Below, one piece after another: positions 16,097 to 25,306 of a stretch of 64,000 nt of DNA. How positions within the stretch are numbered: the stretch's first letter is position 1; each line of letters opens with the position of its first letter. The position numbers and the translations under genes are program-made. The DNA comes from PHAA01 sp963665865 (lineage in GTDB: Bacteria > Bacillota > Syntrophomonadia > Syntrophomonadales > Syntrophomonadaceae): NCBI GenBank assembly GCA_963665865.2, contig CAXXWF010000001.1, positions 3,038,001 to 3,102,000 of the forward strand. The letters run 5' to 3'. The notes beneath the pieces are model-generated. The model worked only from the letters and a program-made list of their open reading frames with translations. It did not search any database and was not told the DNA's origin.

Positions 16097-18199
16097 TTAG
16101 CTGCTTTTTATTTGAACAATATTATATTTTGCTGCTTTTCTTACAATGGTTGAAGCGTCTACTTTCAACTCCTTAGCCATCTGTCTGGTAGTCCGATATT
16201 TAGCATAGACTTTTTCTATCAGCTGTTTCTCAACACTTTCAATGGCATCTCTAAGCGGAATTATACCCGAAACTATTATATATGAAGAACTCGCACCTGC
16301 TGTATCTCCCATATGGGAAGGCAGATCTTCCCTGCTGAGTATATCTTCAGGTGTAATAACAACCAATCGCTCAATTAGGTTTTCCAGTTCTCTAACATTG
16401 CCGGGCCAATCATATTGCATAAAAATATCAACCACTTCCGGAAATACCCTTTTATTCATTTTGTATTTGCGATTAAATACCTGTATGAAGTGAGCCACCA
16501 GGGAGGGAATATCTTCTTTCCTATCACGTAGAGGCGGAGCATTTACGGGCACTACATTCAATCTATAATATAGATCCTCGCGAAATTGCTTTTTCTGTAC
16601 CATTTCTAAAAGATCTCGGTTAGTAGCAGTTACAATGCGAACATCAATATTTTTATAACTTCCTCCCCCAACCCTAATTATTTCTTTGCTCTGTAAAAAT
16701 CGCAGAAGCTTTACCTGCAAATTTAATGGCACTTCACCAATCTCATCCAGGAATAAAGTGCCTCCGGCTGCCAGTTCAATATAGCCTGGTTTTCCTCCCG
16801 CTTTGGCTCCTGTGAATGCTCCGCCCTCATATCCAAACAATTCTGACTCCAAAAGATTTTCAGGAATAGCCCCACAGTTTACCTTAATCAATGGCTTGTC
16901 ATTACGCGAACTACTAGAATGGATTATCTCAGCAATTAGTTCTTTACCGGTACCTGATTCACCAGTTATTAATATGGTGGAATCAACTGCTGCCAATCTA
17001 ATAACCATATCTATCAGATTCCTCATTTTAGTAGAAGTAATTACCATTTTTTCATTACCTGCATACTGCATCTTCAAAGTTCTGATTTGATTTTCATAGT
17101 GCTGGCTTAGACCTTCCACCTGTTCAAGCTTTTGCCTTAACAAATTAAGCTCAGTTATATCTCTTACATTACATACAACCCTTATTATGTCTCCGTTTTT
17201 GTCAATTACCGGATTTCCTGTAGTTAAGGTAAGCTTACCGGTTTTACTTATCTGCATTATTGTAAGAGACTTTTTTTGTTCCAGGACATGGCAGGTTACT
17301 GGATCGGAAATAATTCCATCTCTTTTAATGTCGTCCACGCTTTTGCCCAGATATTCATGGGCATCTATACCCGTGAGCAGCTCAAATGCTTTATTGTAAC
17401 GCAGGGTGATACCTTTACCGTCCGTTATAAACAACCCATCATATGAAGATTCAACAATGGCATCAAGTTCCTCATTCAATTCTTTAACATAATTTAATTC
17501 CTTGGACATTTTCTCCATTTCTGATATATCCTGAAGAACGGCCACCGCGCCAATAATCTTGCCATCCTTTTTAATAGGTGAGCGATTAGATATAAAGTAA
17601 CGGTCATTAAGCTTCACTTTCTTTAAAGGCTCTACTTCTCCTGTCTCAATTACATCCATAAGATCACTGGTGGGCAATACATCTACTATGCTTTGGCCGA
17701 TAACATCATCAGCCTGCCGGCCCAGCAATCTTGCCGCTGACGAGTTCCAGATCTTAATTATGCCATTTTCATCAACCGAAACAATCATATTGTGGGCCGA
17801 GTTAATAATAGTATCATATTCAATAGAAATGTTGCGGTAGGAATTAAAGAAAGCTTTAGCAATATCTCCACGGGTAATAATTCCTACCACGTTGCCGTCT
17901 GCATCAACTACAGGCAGTCGAGGTACGGTAGGATTTACTACCTCCCCAAACTCATCATCAGGGTGTCCAGTGAGAATATCCCGGGTCATTAATTCTTTAA
18001 CTTTCGTTTTCAGATTCATCCCACTATTAATAGCACGGTAAATATGGCTCTTCGTGAAAAGTCCTATTAATTTTCCGTTCTCATCTAATACTGGCGCCCC
18101 ATCAAACTTATTGTCCATAAAAATGCTTACTACTTCACCAACTGTTTGATCAGGTGTTAAGGTTAAGGGGTTGGGGGTCATAATTTCCCGGATCTTCAT
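16097..18199 (-). CDS. Sigma-54-dependent activator with CBS and PAS domains
   Basis: 700-aa bacterial enhancer-binding protein. Order: CBS pair (residues 1-120), PAS (about 125-230), PAS (about 245-350), AAA+ core (about 385-620) with Walker A GESGTGKE near 413 and the sigma-54 contact GAFTGA near 460, then a C-terminal helix-turn-helix (TTRQMAKELKVDASTIVRK). CBS pairs sense adenine nucleotides or SAM; PAS domains sense ligands or redox state. The second CBS looks short (ELMTRDILTGHPDDEFGEV straight to PTVPRLPVVD). It almost certainly drives the two adjacent sigma-54 promoters, an inference from proximity and the matching site arrays. GGAGGTGATTTTACT precedes the ATG. Confidence 0.93.
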   Translation of the reverse strand: MKIREIMTPNPLTLTPDQTVGEVVSIFMDNKFDGAPVLDENGKLIGLFTKSHIYRAINSGMNLKTKVKELMTRDILTGHPDDEFGEVVNPTVPRLPVVDADGNVVGIITRGDIAKAFFNSYRNISIEYDTIINSAHNMIVSVDENGIIKIWNSSAARLLGRQADDVIGQSIVDVLPTSDLMDVIETGEVEPLKKVKLNDRYFISNRSPIKKDGKIIGAVAVLQDISEMEKMSKELNYVKELNEELDAIVESSYDGLFITDGKGITLRYNKAFELLTGIDAHEYLGKSVDDIKRDGIISDPVTCHVLEQKKSLTIMQISKTGKLTLTTGNPVIDKNGDIIRVVCNVRDITELNLLRQKLEQVEGLSQHYENQIRTLKMQYAGNEKMVITSTKMRNLIDMVIRLAAVDSTILITGESGTGKELIAEIIHSSSSRNDKPLIKVNCGAIPENLLESELFGYEGGAFTGAKAGGKPGYIELAAGGTLFLDEIGEVPLNLQVKLLRFLQSKEIIRVGGGSYKNIDVRIVTATNRDLLEMVQKKQFREDLYYRLNVVPVNAPPLRDRKEDIPSLVAHFIQVFNRKYKMNKRVFPEVVDIFMQYDWPGNVRELENLIERLVVITPEDILSREDLPSHMGDTAGASSSYIIVSGIIPLRDAIESVEKQLIEKVYAKYRTTRQMAKELKVDASTIVRKAAKYNIVQIKSS

Positions 18200-18498
18200 A
18201 GTAAAATCACCTCCATCTATATAATTCCCATATAATGTTTATTCTCCTGCATCAGTTTGGGTTTGCATATCAATTAATTTTGCGTTCTGCCATACTTGCT
18301 GGTGTTAATATGATAAGTTGGCTTCTCCTTTAAGTAAAAAGATAAATACGGCATGGAAATTGCATTCCATTTATTATTGAGTGGCTAATTAAAGCCACCG
18401 TCAAGGTCATAAACCATTTCATATGCTGCTAAATTGTATGTAGCGGTTCAGACCATTATTTAGTACTTTAGATTTCGTAGATAAAGGAAAGTATCAGA
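18200..18498. other. Intergenic region, divergent starts
   Basis: AT-rich spacer between the activator (minus) and a 47-codon gene (plus). I searched for a -24/-12 element for the activator and found none with correct spacing. Nothing else is recognisable. Confidence 0.4.
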
Positions 18499-18642
18499 AT
18501 GAATGAGCAAGAAATTAAGAATACACTGGCGAAGATTGAATCCCTGATGATGATGACATGTGAGGGTTGTTCCATGCCTGAGATGATTAAGCCACTAATT
18601 GATAAGATTAAGAAATTGCTCGATAGTGAAATCAAGAGTTAG
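18499..18642 (+). CDS. Small protein of unknown function (47 aa)
   Basis: ATG preceded by AAAGGAAAG. The product is MNEQEIKNTLAKIESLMMM followed by TCEGCSMPEMI and a Lys-rich helix. The CxxC in the middle could bind metal or form a disulfide. A terminator hairpin at 18696-18730 follows, supporting a real transcription unit. Family unknown. Confidence 0.5.
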   Translation: MNEQEIKNTLAKIESLMMMTCEGCSMPEMIKPLIDKIKKLLDSEIKS

Positions 18643-18695
18643 GCGATATAATCGTTGCCAATGGAATCCCAGTCACATAACAGCTATCAAAAATT

Positions 18696-18730
18696 AAAGC
18701 TTCCGCTTACCATGTGGAAGCGGAAGCTTT
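18696..18730. terminator. Bidirectional terminator
   Basis: AAAGCTTCCGC / GCGGAAGCTTT arms with a 13-base loop, between the plus-strand 47-aa gene and the minus-strand helicase gene. A-runs and T-runs flank both sides, so it can serve both. Confidence 0.7.
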
Positions 18731-18756
18731 CAGCTCTTATTTGAGCACCGAACTCA

Positions 18757-20202
18757 CTAGCGGCCTCGGTTGGAATTCCTTGGGGCATTGGGGTTTCTCG
18801 GAGGGGTAGAGTTTCGAGGAGGATTAGACTTTCTCCGGAATCCCTTTTTCTGGTCATAGACTTTATCCAGACTTTTTAAGGGCATGGGGGGAGCTGCCGA
18901 TAGCTCTGGTAAGGGGTTATTCGTTGGTTCCCGGGTCAACATTTTCAGGGCGGCAGCCAGCAGGGTAATCGAATCGTTCTCTTCTAACAAACTCTCAGCC
19001 AAGCCTTTATATTGATTAATATCTTCTTTCTCTGCGAATCCAAGCAGGCTGTCAACAACTACCCGCTGCAAACCCGCCAGGGCATCATTGGCAGTAGGCA
19101 TAGGTTTGCGGGTAATCTTATGTTTGATTAGCTCTTCAATGTATTTCAAATGATTTATTTCACGGGAAGTAACAAAAGTGGTAGCTAAACCAGTTTCACC
19201 AGCGCGTCCGGTTCTGCCAATGCGGTGTACATATCCCTCTGGATCCTGGGGTACATCAAAGTTGTAGATATGGGTAACCCCGGTGATGTCCAATCCTCGT
19301 GCGGCAACATCAGTGGCCACCAAGACATCCACGGTCCCGGTTCTAAACTTACGCATCACTGTATCTCGCATATTCTGGCTCAAATCACCATGAATGCCTT
19401 CAGCTGAATAACCACGCTTGCTTAAAGCTTCCGCAATTTCATCAACCCTACGTTTAGTGCGGCCAAAAACTATGGCCGAATCTGGATTCTGAATATCGAG
19501 CAGACGGCATAAAACATCCAGTTTCATCTTTTCGGGGGTTTCAATATATTGTTGCTCAGTATTGGCTACCGTAACTTCGCGGGGATCAATATGAATTAAC
19601 TCCGGGTTATTCATGAACTCCCGGGCTAGAGTCTGTATGTGCAGCGGCATGGTAGCCGAGAAAAGCAGGTTTTGTCTCTCTGCAGGCGCTTGTTTAAGTA
19701 TTTCCTCAATATCTTCTTTAAAGCCCATGTTGAGCATTTCATCAGCTTCATCCAGGACTACCATTTTAATCTGCTGGAGCTTAATGGTCCTTCTCCTCAT
19801 GTGATCCATCAGGCGGCCGGGGGTGCCAACAATGATTTGGGGCCGGTTTTTAAGGGCCCTTATCTGTCGGTCTATCTCCTGTCCGCCATAGATGGGTATA
19901 GACCTAATCCTTTTATTCTGCCCTATTTTATTGAGTTCTTCAGCCACTTGCATGGCCAGCTCCCGGGTGGGGGTAATCACTATCCCCTGGATATATTCAG
20001 ACTCAACTTCGCATTTGTCTATCAAGGGTATTCCATAGGCTGCGGTTTTCCCAGTTCCGGTTTGGGCCCTGCCAATAAGGTCTCTACCCATCATGGCAAT
20101 GGGAATGGTCATTTCCTGTATAGGAGTAGGTTCTTCAAATCCCATGTTACTTATTGCCTGAAGGATTAGAGGTGGTATGTTCAGTTCTTCAAATGTTTTC
20201 AA
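18757..20202 (-). CDS. DEAD-box RNA helicase
   Basis: 481-aa ATP-dependent RNA helicase of the CshA/DeaD type. It shows the Q-motif GFEEPTPIQ, motif I AQTGTGKT (near 45), motif II DEAD, SAT, then RGLDITGVTH and HRIGRTGRAG in the C-terminal RecA domain. The last ~30 residues are Arg/Pro/Asn repeats (RNSTPPRNPNAPRN), a disordered RNA-binding tail. Likely role is ribosome assembly and RNA turnover, especially in the cold. It is a single-gene unit with a long upstream region. Confidence 0.93.
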   Translation of the reverse strand: MKTFEELNIPPLILQAISNMGFEEPTPIQEMTIPIAMMGRDLIGRAQTGTGKTAAYGIPLIDKCEVESEYIQGIVITPTRELAMQVAEELNKIGQNKRIRSIPIYGGQEIDRQIRALKNRPQIIVGTPGRLMDHMRRRTIKLQQIKMVVLDEADEMLNMGFKEDIEEILKQAPAERQNLLFSATMPLHIQTLAREFMNNPELIHIDPREVTVANTEQQYIETPEKMKLDVLCRLLDIQNPDSAIVFGRTKRRVDEIAEALSKRGYSAEGIHGDLSQNMRDTVMRKFRTGTVDVLVATDVAARGLDITGVTHIYNFDVPQDPEGYVHRIGRTGRAGETGLATTFVTSREINHLKYIEELIKHKITRKPMPTANDALAGLQRVVVDSLLGFAEKEDINQYKGLAESLLEENDSITLLAAALKMLTREPTNNPLPELSAAPPMPLKSLDKVYDQKKGFRRKSNPPRNSTPPRNPNAPRNSNRGR

Positions 20203-20622
20203 TACTTATATTTCCCCTTTATTAGTTGTTTTCTTTTTTAGATTTACCATGTTTTCCGGTTTTTATAGCTTTTTTATGATCACATATATTCATTATTTCA
20301 TATTGGCAATATATTGTATATGTAAATCCGTGCGGAGGACTTCAGCTTTGCCGCATCTTGCAGGCGTTTTCAACACACATTTAGGTGTTTTCTCGGGGTA
20401 CTGCTAATCTTTCCTCTGGGAACAAGTCCGCTGGTTGGACACAACTGTGCTGATGTTATGACTTTCATGATCTCAGCTAAAAAAGTTGGTGGTTAAGCAA
20501 CCATCGAAAAATAAACTACTCATTTACTCCGTATTCTGCCTTATTTATTTCTCGATAGCCCCTTCTTTCGAATAACTTTCCCAAAAGTTCACAAACTAGA
20601 GTAAAAACAGGGAGGTTTCCTA
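20203..20622. other. Long divergent intergenic region
   Basis: About 420 bases between the helicase (minus) and the DUF1540 gene (plus). The helicase side could contain a long 5' leader, as cold-shock helicase genes often have, but I cannot assign a structure. No convincing small gene was seen. Confidence 0.35.
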
Positions 20623-20844
20623 ATGAGTGAACTTTATGGGAGTCAGGCTATTGGCTGCAACGTTGGCAGTTGTACCTATTTTAAAGACAATCGATGTACT
20701 CTGCAAAATATCCAGGTAGGTGCCAGCACCAACATGTCTACCGGCATAGCAGAAGACGAAACACTATGTTTGAGTTATAAAAGGCGGAATGTACAAAAAG
20801 AGGATCGAGCCGAGCATATCGAGCATTTCGGCCTAAATAATTAA
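20623..20844 (+). CDS. DUF1540 Cys-rich protein (73 aa)
   Basis: Small protein with the DUF1540 pattern: IGCNVGSCTYFKDNRCTLQNI followed by ETLCLSYKRR. The four cysteines probably bind a metal ion. Such genes are common in spore-forming Clostridia and their role is unknown. CAGGGAGGTTTCCTA precedes the ATG. A repeat and an IS element lie just downstream. Confidence 0.8.
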   Translation: MSELYGSQAIGCNVGSCTYFKDNRCTLQNIQVGASTNMSTGIAEDETLCLSYKRRNVQKEDRAEHIEHFGLNN

Positions 20845-20863
20845 ACAAGCAAGGAAACTTTTA

Positions 20864-21032
20864 TGTCATCCTGAGCGTCAGCGAAAGATCTTACTCGTTA
20901 CGGTGGGCAAGATTCCCCCTACGGGGACTTCCCCCTTCGAGGACTCCTGATGTGAACTTCGTTCACGGTTAAGGTTGCTGATGTGCCGTATTGCGCCACG
21001 ATTAAGGTTGCTTCACTTCTTTCAGAATGACA
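20864..21032. repeat. REP-like repeat with TGTCATTCTGA ends
   Basis: Begins TGTCATCCTGAGCG and ends TTCAGAATGACA, an interrupted inverted repeat of the widely scattered type whose translation gives CHSERSE. The interior holds two GTTCACGG/ATTAAGGTTGC-like tandem segments. It produces a spurious frame on the minus strand. Confidence 0.6.
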
Positions 21033-21076
21033 GCAGGCAAGGGCAGGCAAACGAAAGTCAGGGGTCAAGGGGACGG

Positions 21077-22702
21077 CAGACTGTGTGAAAACTTTCCAGT
21101 CGTTATACCTCTGAACACCTAATAACACGTTCTTGAGATGGACACAGTGCAACAAAGGCAACGTATGCGGCTGGCCTGGCTTATACTAAGGCCAGCCTTC
21201 TTATTATTTCTTTCACTCCCAGGATATTAATTACCCTTCGCAGATTATAGGCAAGGAAATGAAGCTTATTTTCTGTTGCTACTGACTTAATTCCTCGTGT
21301 TAAGAAATAACTGTAACCCCAGATCCTCTTTACCGTCCCGAAGGGATGTTCAACCAGCATTTGTCTTTGTACATATAGTTCTTTGTTGTCCCTGGTTCGT
21401 TTATCAACCTTATCCAAAAATTCCTGGTTAAGATTCCTCGAAATTAGCCGCCCTTTCTGGCTTTTGGTGCAGCGTTCCTTCATTTCACAGTTGCGGCAGG
21501 CTCTGAAATTTTTGTAATCTTGATATTCTACATCGTTTACTCTTCTTTTCCGACTGGCATAGAGTATTTGGCCTACCGGACATATATAATGATTCTGTTC
21601 TTTGGTATATTTAAAGTGCTCCTGGCTAAATTTCGGATCAGGAATGTTAACACTGGGTTTAGGCTTGGCTACATAGGTTTCTATATGGTTTTCTTCGCAT
21701 TTTATCAAATCGTTAGTAGAGTAATAACCTTTATCGGCCAGGGCTTTGATCTCTTCTATCTCAAATATTTCCTGGGCTTTGCAAGCCATATCATTAAGGT
21801 GACCTTGATCGGCCGAGTTATTTATCACTTCGGTATCCACTACTAGTTTGTGTTTTTGATCTACAACTGTCTGAACATTGTAACTGACATCTACACCATT
21901 ATTATTTGCTTTCATAAGCCGGGCATCAGGGTCTGTTGTAGAAATCTCCGTTTCTCCGGTGATTGCCATCCTTTCCTGCATGGCGTTGTATTTGGTTTTT
22001 CTCTGGTTAAGCTCCTCGATTCGCTGTTTAATCTCCTCGCGGCTGGGAACATGGATATGGGCTTCACCTTTATCATTGGCATCCAGTTCCTGCAGATAGG
22101 TATTTATTTTTTCATCTATATATTTAAGCTGCCGCTGTATTTTCTTTTCGTTGAAGTTATTGCGTTTGGAGTTGCTGGCTCTGAATTTGGATCCATCCAC
22201 AGCTACCATTTGTTTGCCGTATAATTCCCATTCTTTGCACAACCGGCTGAAGTTTTTAAAAACATTTTTTATTGGTTCTTTATTATCTTTGCGAAAATCT
22301 GCTATGGTCTTAAAGTCGGGCTTCAATTTGCGCAGCAGCCATACTAATTCTAAGTTTCTACCTGCTTCTGTCTCGAGTCTTCTGGATGAACGAATCCGAT
22401 TCATATATCCATAAATGTACAGTTTCAGAAGATCTTGCGGATTATATGGCGGGCGGCCAGTATCCTTAGGTTCAGTTTTTAAAAAGCCCAGTTCCGCCAA
22501 ATTCAGTGTGTTAACATATGCTTCAATAACCCGCACCGGATTTTCTTCACTTATATAGTCATCTACAGCTTCAGGAAAAAGGGTGATTTGATGCCGATCT
22601 TCGCCGTGTATATAGGCCATGCTTCCACCTCGCTATCACCCTTTATATTCGACTTTTATATCATTTTTCCCTTTTCTGTGACCCGACTTTTCACACAGTC
22701 TG
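21077..22702 (-). mobile_element. IS1182-family insertion sequence
   Basis: Ends are inverted: CAGACTGTGTGAAAAC at the left and the complement of CAGACTGTGTGAAAAG at the right, enclosing one intact transposase gene. ACGG lies directly outside both ends, a probable 4-bp target duplication. Total length is 1,626 bases. The target was the arm of a palindromic repeat. Confidence 0.85.
21181..22620 (-). CDS. IS1182-family transposase
   Basis: 479-aa DDE transposase. The N-terminal block (RPPYNPQDLLKLYIYGYMN, then SSRRLETEAGRNLELVWLL) and DFRKDN are the family's conserved start. Acidic positions lie in VAVDGSKF (near 140) and ALADKGYYS (near 292), and the late EHPFGTVKRIWGYS block (near 425) follows a CRNCEMKERC cysteine segment. 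The gene is full length and uninterrupted, so the element may still be active. Confidence 0.92.
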   Translation of the reverse strand: MAYIHGEDRHQITLFPEAVDDYISEENPVRVIEAYVNTLNLAELGFLKTEPKDTGRPPYNPQDLLKLYIYGYMNRIRSSRRLETEAGRNLELVWLLRKLKPDFKTIADFRKDNKEPIKNVFKNFSRLCKEWELYGKQMVAVDGSKFRASNSKRNNFNEKKIQRQLKYIDEKINTYLQELDANDKGEAHIHVPSREEIKQRIEELNQRKTKYNAMQERMAITGETEISTTDPDARLMKANNNGVDVSYNVQTVVDQKHKLVVDTEVINNSADQGHLNDMACKAQEIFEIEEIKALADKGYYSTNDLIKCEENHIETYVAKPKPSVNIPDPKFSQEHFKYTKEQNHYICPVGQILYASRKRRVNDVEYQDYKNFRACRNCEMKERCTKSQKGRLISRNLNQEFLDKVDKRTRDNKELYVQRQMLVEHPFGTVKRIWGYSYFLTRGIKSVATENKLHFLAYNLRRVINILGVKEIIRRLALV

Positions 22703-22777
22703 ACGGGGTTGTTGACAACATTTCAATTGGCAAATGTGTTGTCAACAACCCATCCCCTTGCCTTGGTCCCTTCGGCC

Positions 22778-24913
22778 TTACACATTCTTCATTGACAGAG
22801 CTACTTTGCCCCTTTCCCGGTCAACCGCCAGGACCCGCACCGCTATAACGTCACCTACCGCCACGATTTCCATGGGGTGTCTGATGTAGCGATCAGCCAT
22901 TTCTGACAGGTGTACCAACCCATCATTCTTCACCCCTATATCTACAAAGGCTCCGAAATCGACGACATTTCTAACCGTCCCGGTCAAGGCCATACCTTCC
23001 CTCAAGTCCTCGAAGCTCATTACATCGGTTCTAAAGATAGGAGCGGGCAATTCTTCACGAGGATCGCGGTGCGGTTTTAACAGACATTCAACCACATCTT
23101 TAAGTGTCGGTTCTCCGGTTCCGAGGCACTGGGACGTTTCTGCTATATTCAAAGCGTCCAGCTTTCCTTTAAGGGAAGGCTGTCCAATTTCCTCCAGACT
23201 CGCTTGCACAAAGTCAAGTATCTTTCCAGCGAGACTATAGGACTCCGGATGAATGGCAGTGGCATCCAGGGGGTTGCTGGCACCTTGGTAAATGCGCAAA
23301 AATCCGGCCGACTGCTGGAAGGATTTGGGGCCCAATTTAGAGACTTTCAGCAATTGTTGACGATTTTTAAACTTGCCATTGATATTACGATATTCCACTA
23401 TATTGCTCGCGACTGTGGATGAAAGTCCTGAAATATAGGACAGTAGGGATGCGGAAGCAGTATTGAGCTCCACCCCCACCTTATTTACGGCGGACTCTAC
23501 TACAGCGGTCAGGTTCTCGTCCAATTTTTTTTGTGACAGGTCATGCTGGTACTGCCCCACTCCTATGGCTTTAGGCTCAATTTTAACCAGTTCTGCCAGT
23601 GGATCCTGCACCCGGCGGGCGATAGAAATGGCGCTCCGTTCCGACACATCAAGATTAGGAAATTCCTGCGCCGCCAGTTTGGAAGCCGAATAAACACTGG
23701 CCCCAGCTTCGCTAACGATAGTATAAGGAATACTTAGTTCCCGATTTTTAATCATGTCCGCCACAAATTGTTCGGTTTCCCGAGAAGCGGTGCCGTTGCC
23801 GATGGCAATAGCAGTCACCCCGTACTTTAGGATGCGTTGGGAAAGGATTCCCTCAGCCTCTGCAATTTTGCGATGCGGGGGAGTGGGGTAGACAACCCCC
23901 ACCTCCAGCATTTTCCCAGTATCATCCACAACTGTCCATTTACAGCCCGTGCGATAAGCAGGGTCCAGGCCTAGTATGACCTGACCTTTAACCGGAGGCT
24001 GAAGAAGGAGGCTGCTGAGGTTCCGGGCAAAAATATTTATTGCGTGTTCTTCGGCCTGTTCGCTCAGTTCGTTCCTGATATCCCTTTCTATAGACGGCTT
24101 AATCAGCCTCATATAACTATCCTGGATAGCTTCCGAAACATAAGCAGCTGTAATACCTGGCCGAACGTATCGTCTGACTAGAAAATCCACAATTTTTTCA
24201 GCCTCAATGGTGATCGAGACTCTTAAAACTTCTTCCCTCTCCCCACGGTTGATGGCCAATATGCGATGAGGAGGAATTTTACCTACCGGTTCCTGGTAGT
24301 CATAATACATCCGATAGGGTGATTCCAACTTGTTATCTTTGGTGCTGACACTAATTATTCCATGGCGGCGAGTATATTGTCTTATCCATCCTCGAGCGGT
24401 CGCATCTTCAGATACCTGTTCCGCAATAATATCCATAGCCCCCTGCAAAGCCGCAGCAGCATCTGGAACCTGGTCGCGAATATAATGATCTGCTTCTCGC
24501 TCAGGATTGCCTTCCGCAGGGAATGATGTCAGATAGTCCGCCAGCGATTGGAGCCCCCTGTCCCGAGCTGCTGATGCTCGGGTTTTACGTTTCTGGCGGA
24601 AGGGGAGGTATAGATCATCAATTTCAATTAACTTAGCAGCTTGATTAATCTGTATTACCAAGTCATCGGTTAGTTTGCCCTGCTCATCAATTAAGCGGAT
24701 AACTTCTTGCTTCCGCTGGTTCAGGCTGCGGTGAAATTTTAAGCGTTCTTCAATCAAACGAATTTCGTTTTCGTCGAGACCTCCGGTTACCTCTTTGCGG
24801 TAGCGAGCGATAAACGGGACGGTATTGCTGTCATCCAATAGTTGTGCCGTCACCGTTATTTGTTTTATCGATATTTTAGTTTCGGCAAATATCTTTTTAA
24901 TTGTCTGCTCCAA
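22778..24913 (-). CDS. tex: Tex family RNA-binding transcription accessory protein
   Basis: 711-aa Tex protein, associated with transcription elongation and RNA metabolism. It contains the YqgF-like core (ILGLDPAYRTGCKWTVVD, near 312), a helix-hairpin-helix region (NTASASLLSYISGLSST, near 490) and a C-terminal S1 domain (TGTVRNVVDFGAFVDIGVKN, near 640). Length is normal. A TTG start follows GGAGGGGAGC. The palindromic repeat hit by the IS lies only 8 bases beyond its stop codon. Confidence 0.92.
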   Translation of the reverse strand: MEQTIKKIFAETKISIKQITVTAQLLDDSNTVPFIARYRKEVTGGLDENEIRLIEERLKFHRSLNQRKQEVIRLIDEQGKLTDDLVIQINQAAKLIEIDDLYLPFRQKRKTRASAARDRGLQSLADYLTSFPAEGNPEREADHYIRDQVPDAAAALQGAMDIIAEQVSEDATARGWIRQYTRRHGIISVSTKDNKLESPYRMYYDYQEPVGKIPPHRILAINRGEREEVLRVSITIEAEKIVDFLVRRYVRPGITAAYVSEAIQDSYMRLIKPSIERDIRNELSEQAEEHAINIFARNLSSLLLQPPVKGQVILGLDPAYRTGCKWTVVDDTGKMLEVGVVYPTPPHRKIAEAEGILSQRILKYGVTAIAIGNGTASRETEQFVADMIKNRELSIPYTIVSEAGASVYSASKLAAQEFPNLDVSERSAISIARRVQDPLAELVKIEPKAIGVGQYQHDLSQKKLDENLTAVVESAVNKVGVELNTASASLLSYISGLSSTVASNIVEYRNINGKFKNRQQLLKVSKLGPKSFQQSAGFLRIYQGASNPLDATAIHPESYSLAGKILDFVQASLEEIGQPSLKGKLDALNIAETSQCLGTGEPTLKDVVECLLKPHRDPREELPAPIFRTDVMSFEDLREGMALTGTVRNVVDFGAFVDIGVKNDGLVHLSEMADRYIRHPMEIVAVGDVIAVRVLAVDRERGKVALSMKNV

Positions 24914-24945
24914 TGGTAAAGCTCCCCTCCGTTGTACATTTTCCT

Positions 24946-25022
24946 ATGGGACAGGGGGACAGGTCCACTGTCCCACGAATGGATTTGAATAGTGGGACAG
25001 TGGACCCGTCCCCCTGTCCCAT
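24946..25022. repeat. 31-bp-arm inverted repeat (GGGACAGGGGGAC type)
   Basis: Arms 24946-24976 and 24992-25022 are complementary at 30 of 31 positions with a 15-base loop. It lies between tex and a divergent acyltransferase gene. It has the GGGACAGGGGGAC...GTCCC look of palindromic repeats scattered in Clostridia, and also resembles the palindrome at 21061-22770 in style. Confidence 0.75.
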
Positions 25023-25306
25023 CTACCAGTGTATGCATCCGCCATTGCATCATGAATTTACAAAAATTCGCTGGATAACGCGGTTTGTAATTGGAAATAT
25101 TTTCCTAAACAAATGCTGTGTATTTCAGCAAATATTAACTTTTATCTAGCGCCTTCTCATTTAAGAGACGTTTCGTTTTCACATCGAATTTGCTATACTA
25201 TATTTTGGTAAAAAATAATTACTTGGAAACTTTAACTGGCAAGCAGGATTTGGGCCCTTTAAACCCGAATTAGCCATAGCACTAAAAAATGAAGGATAAG
25301 CAGCAT

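Larger units (their letters stand above)
21061..22770. repeat. Palindromic repeat split by the IS element
   Basis: If the IS is removed with one copy of ACGG, the flanks join into a long stem. The left arm is 21061-21076 plus 22703-22720 and the right arm is 22737-22770. The arms CAAGGGGACGGGG-TTGTTGACAACA and TGTTGTCAACAA-CCCATCCCCTTG match with one substitution and one indel. The innermost part, 22707-22720 and 22737-22750, is perfect. Confidence 0.65.

Noticed and set aside
18200..18498. Sigma-54 promoter for the activator's own gene
   Set aside because: TGGCAGAACGC on the minus strand lacks a TTGC at the needed distance.
20919..21161. 80-codon minus-strand frame containing CHSERSE
   Set aside because: It is the familiar translation of a REP-like repeat, with no ribosome site.
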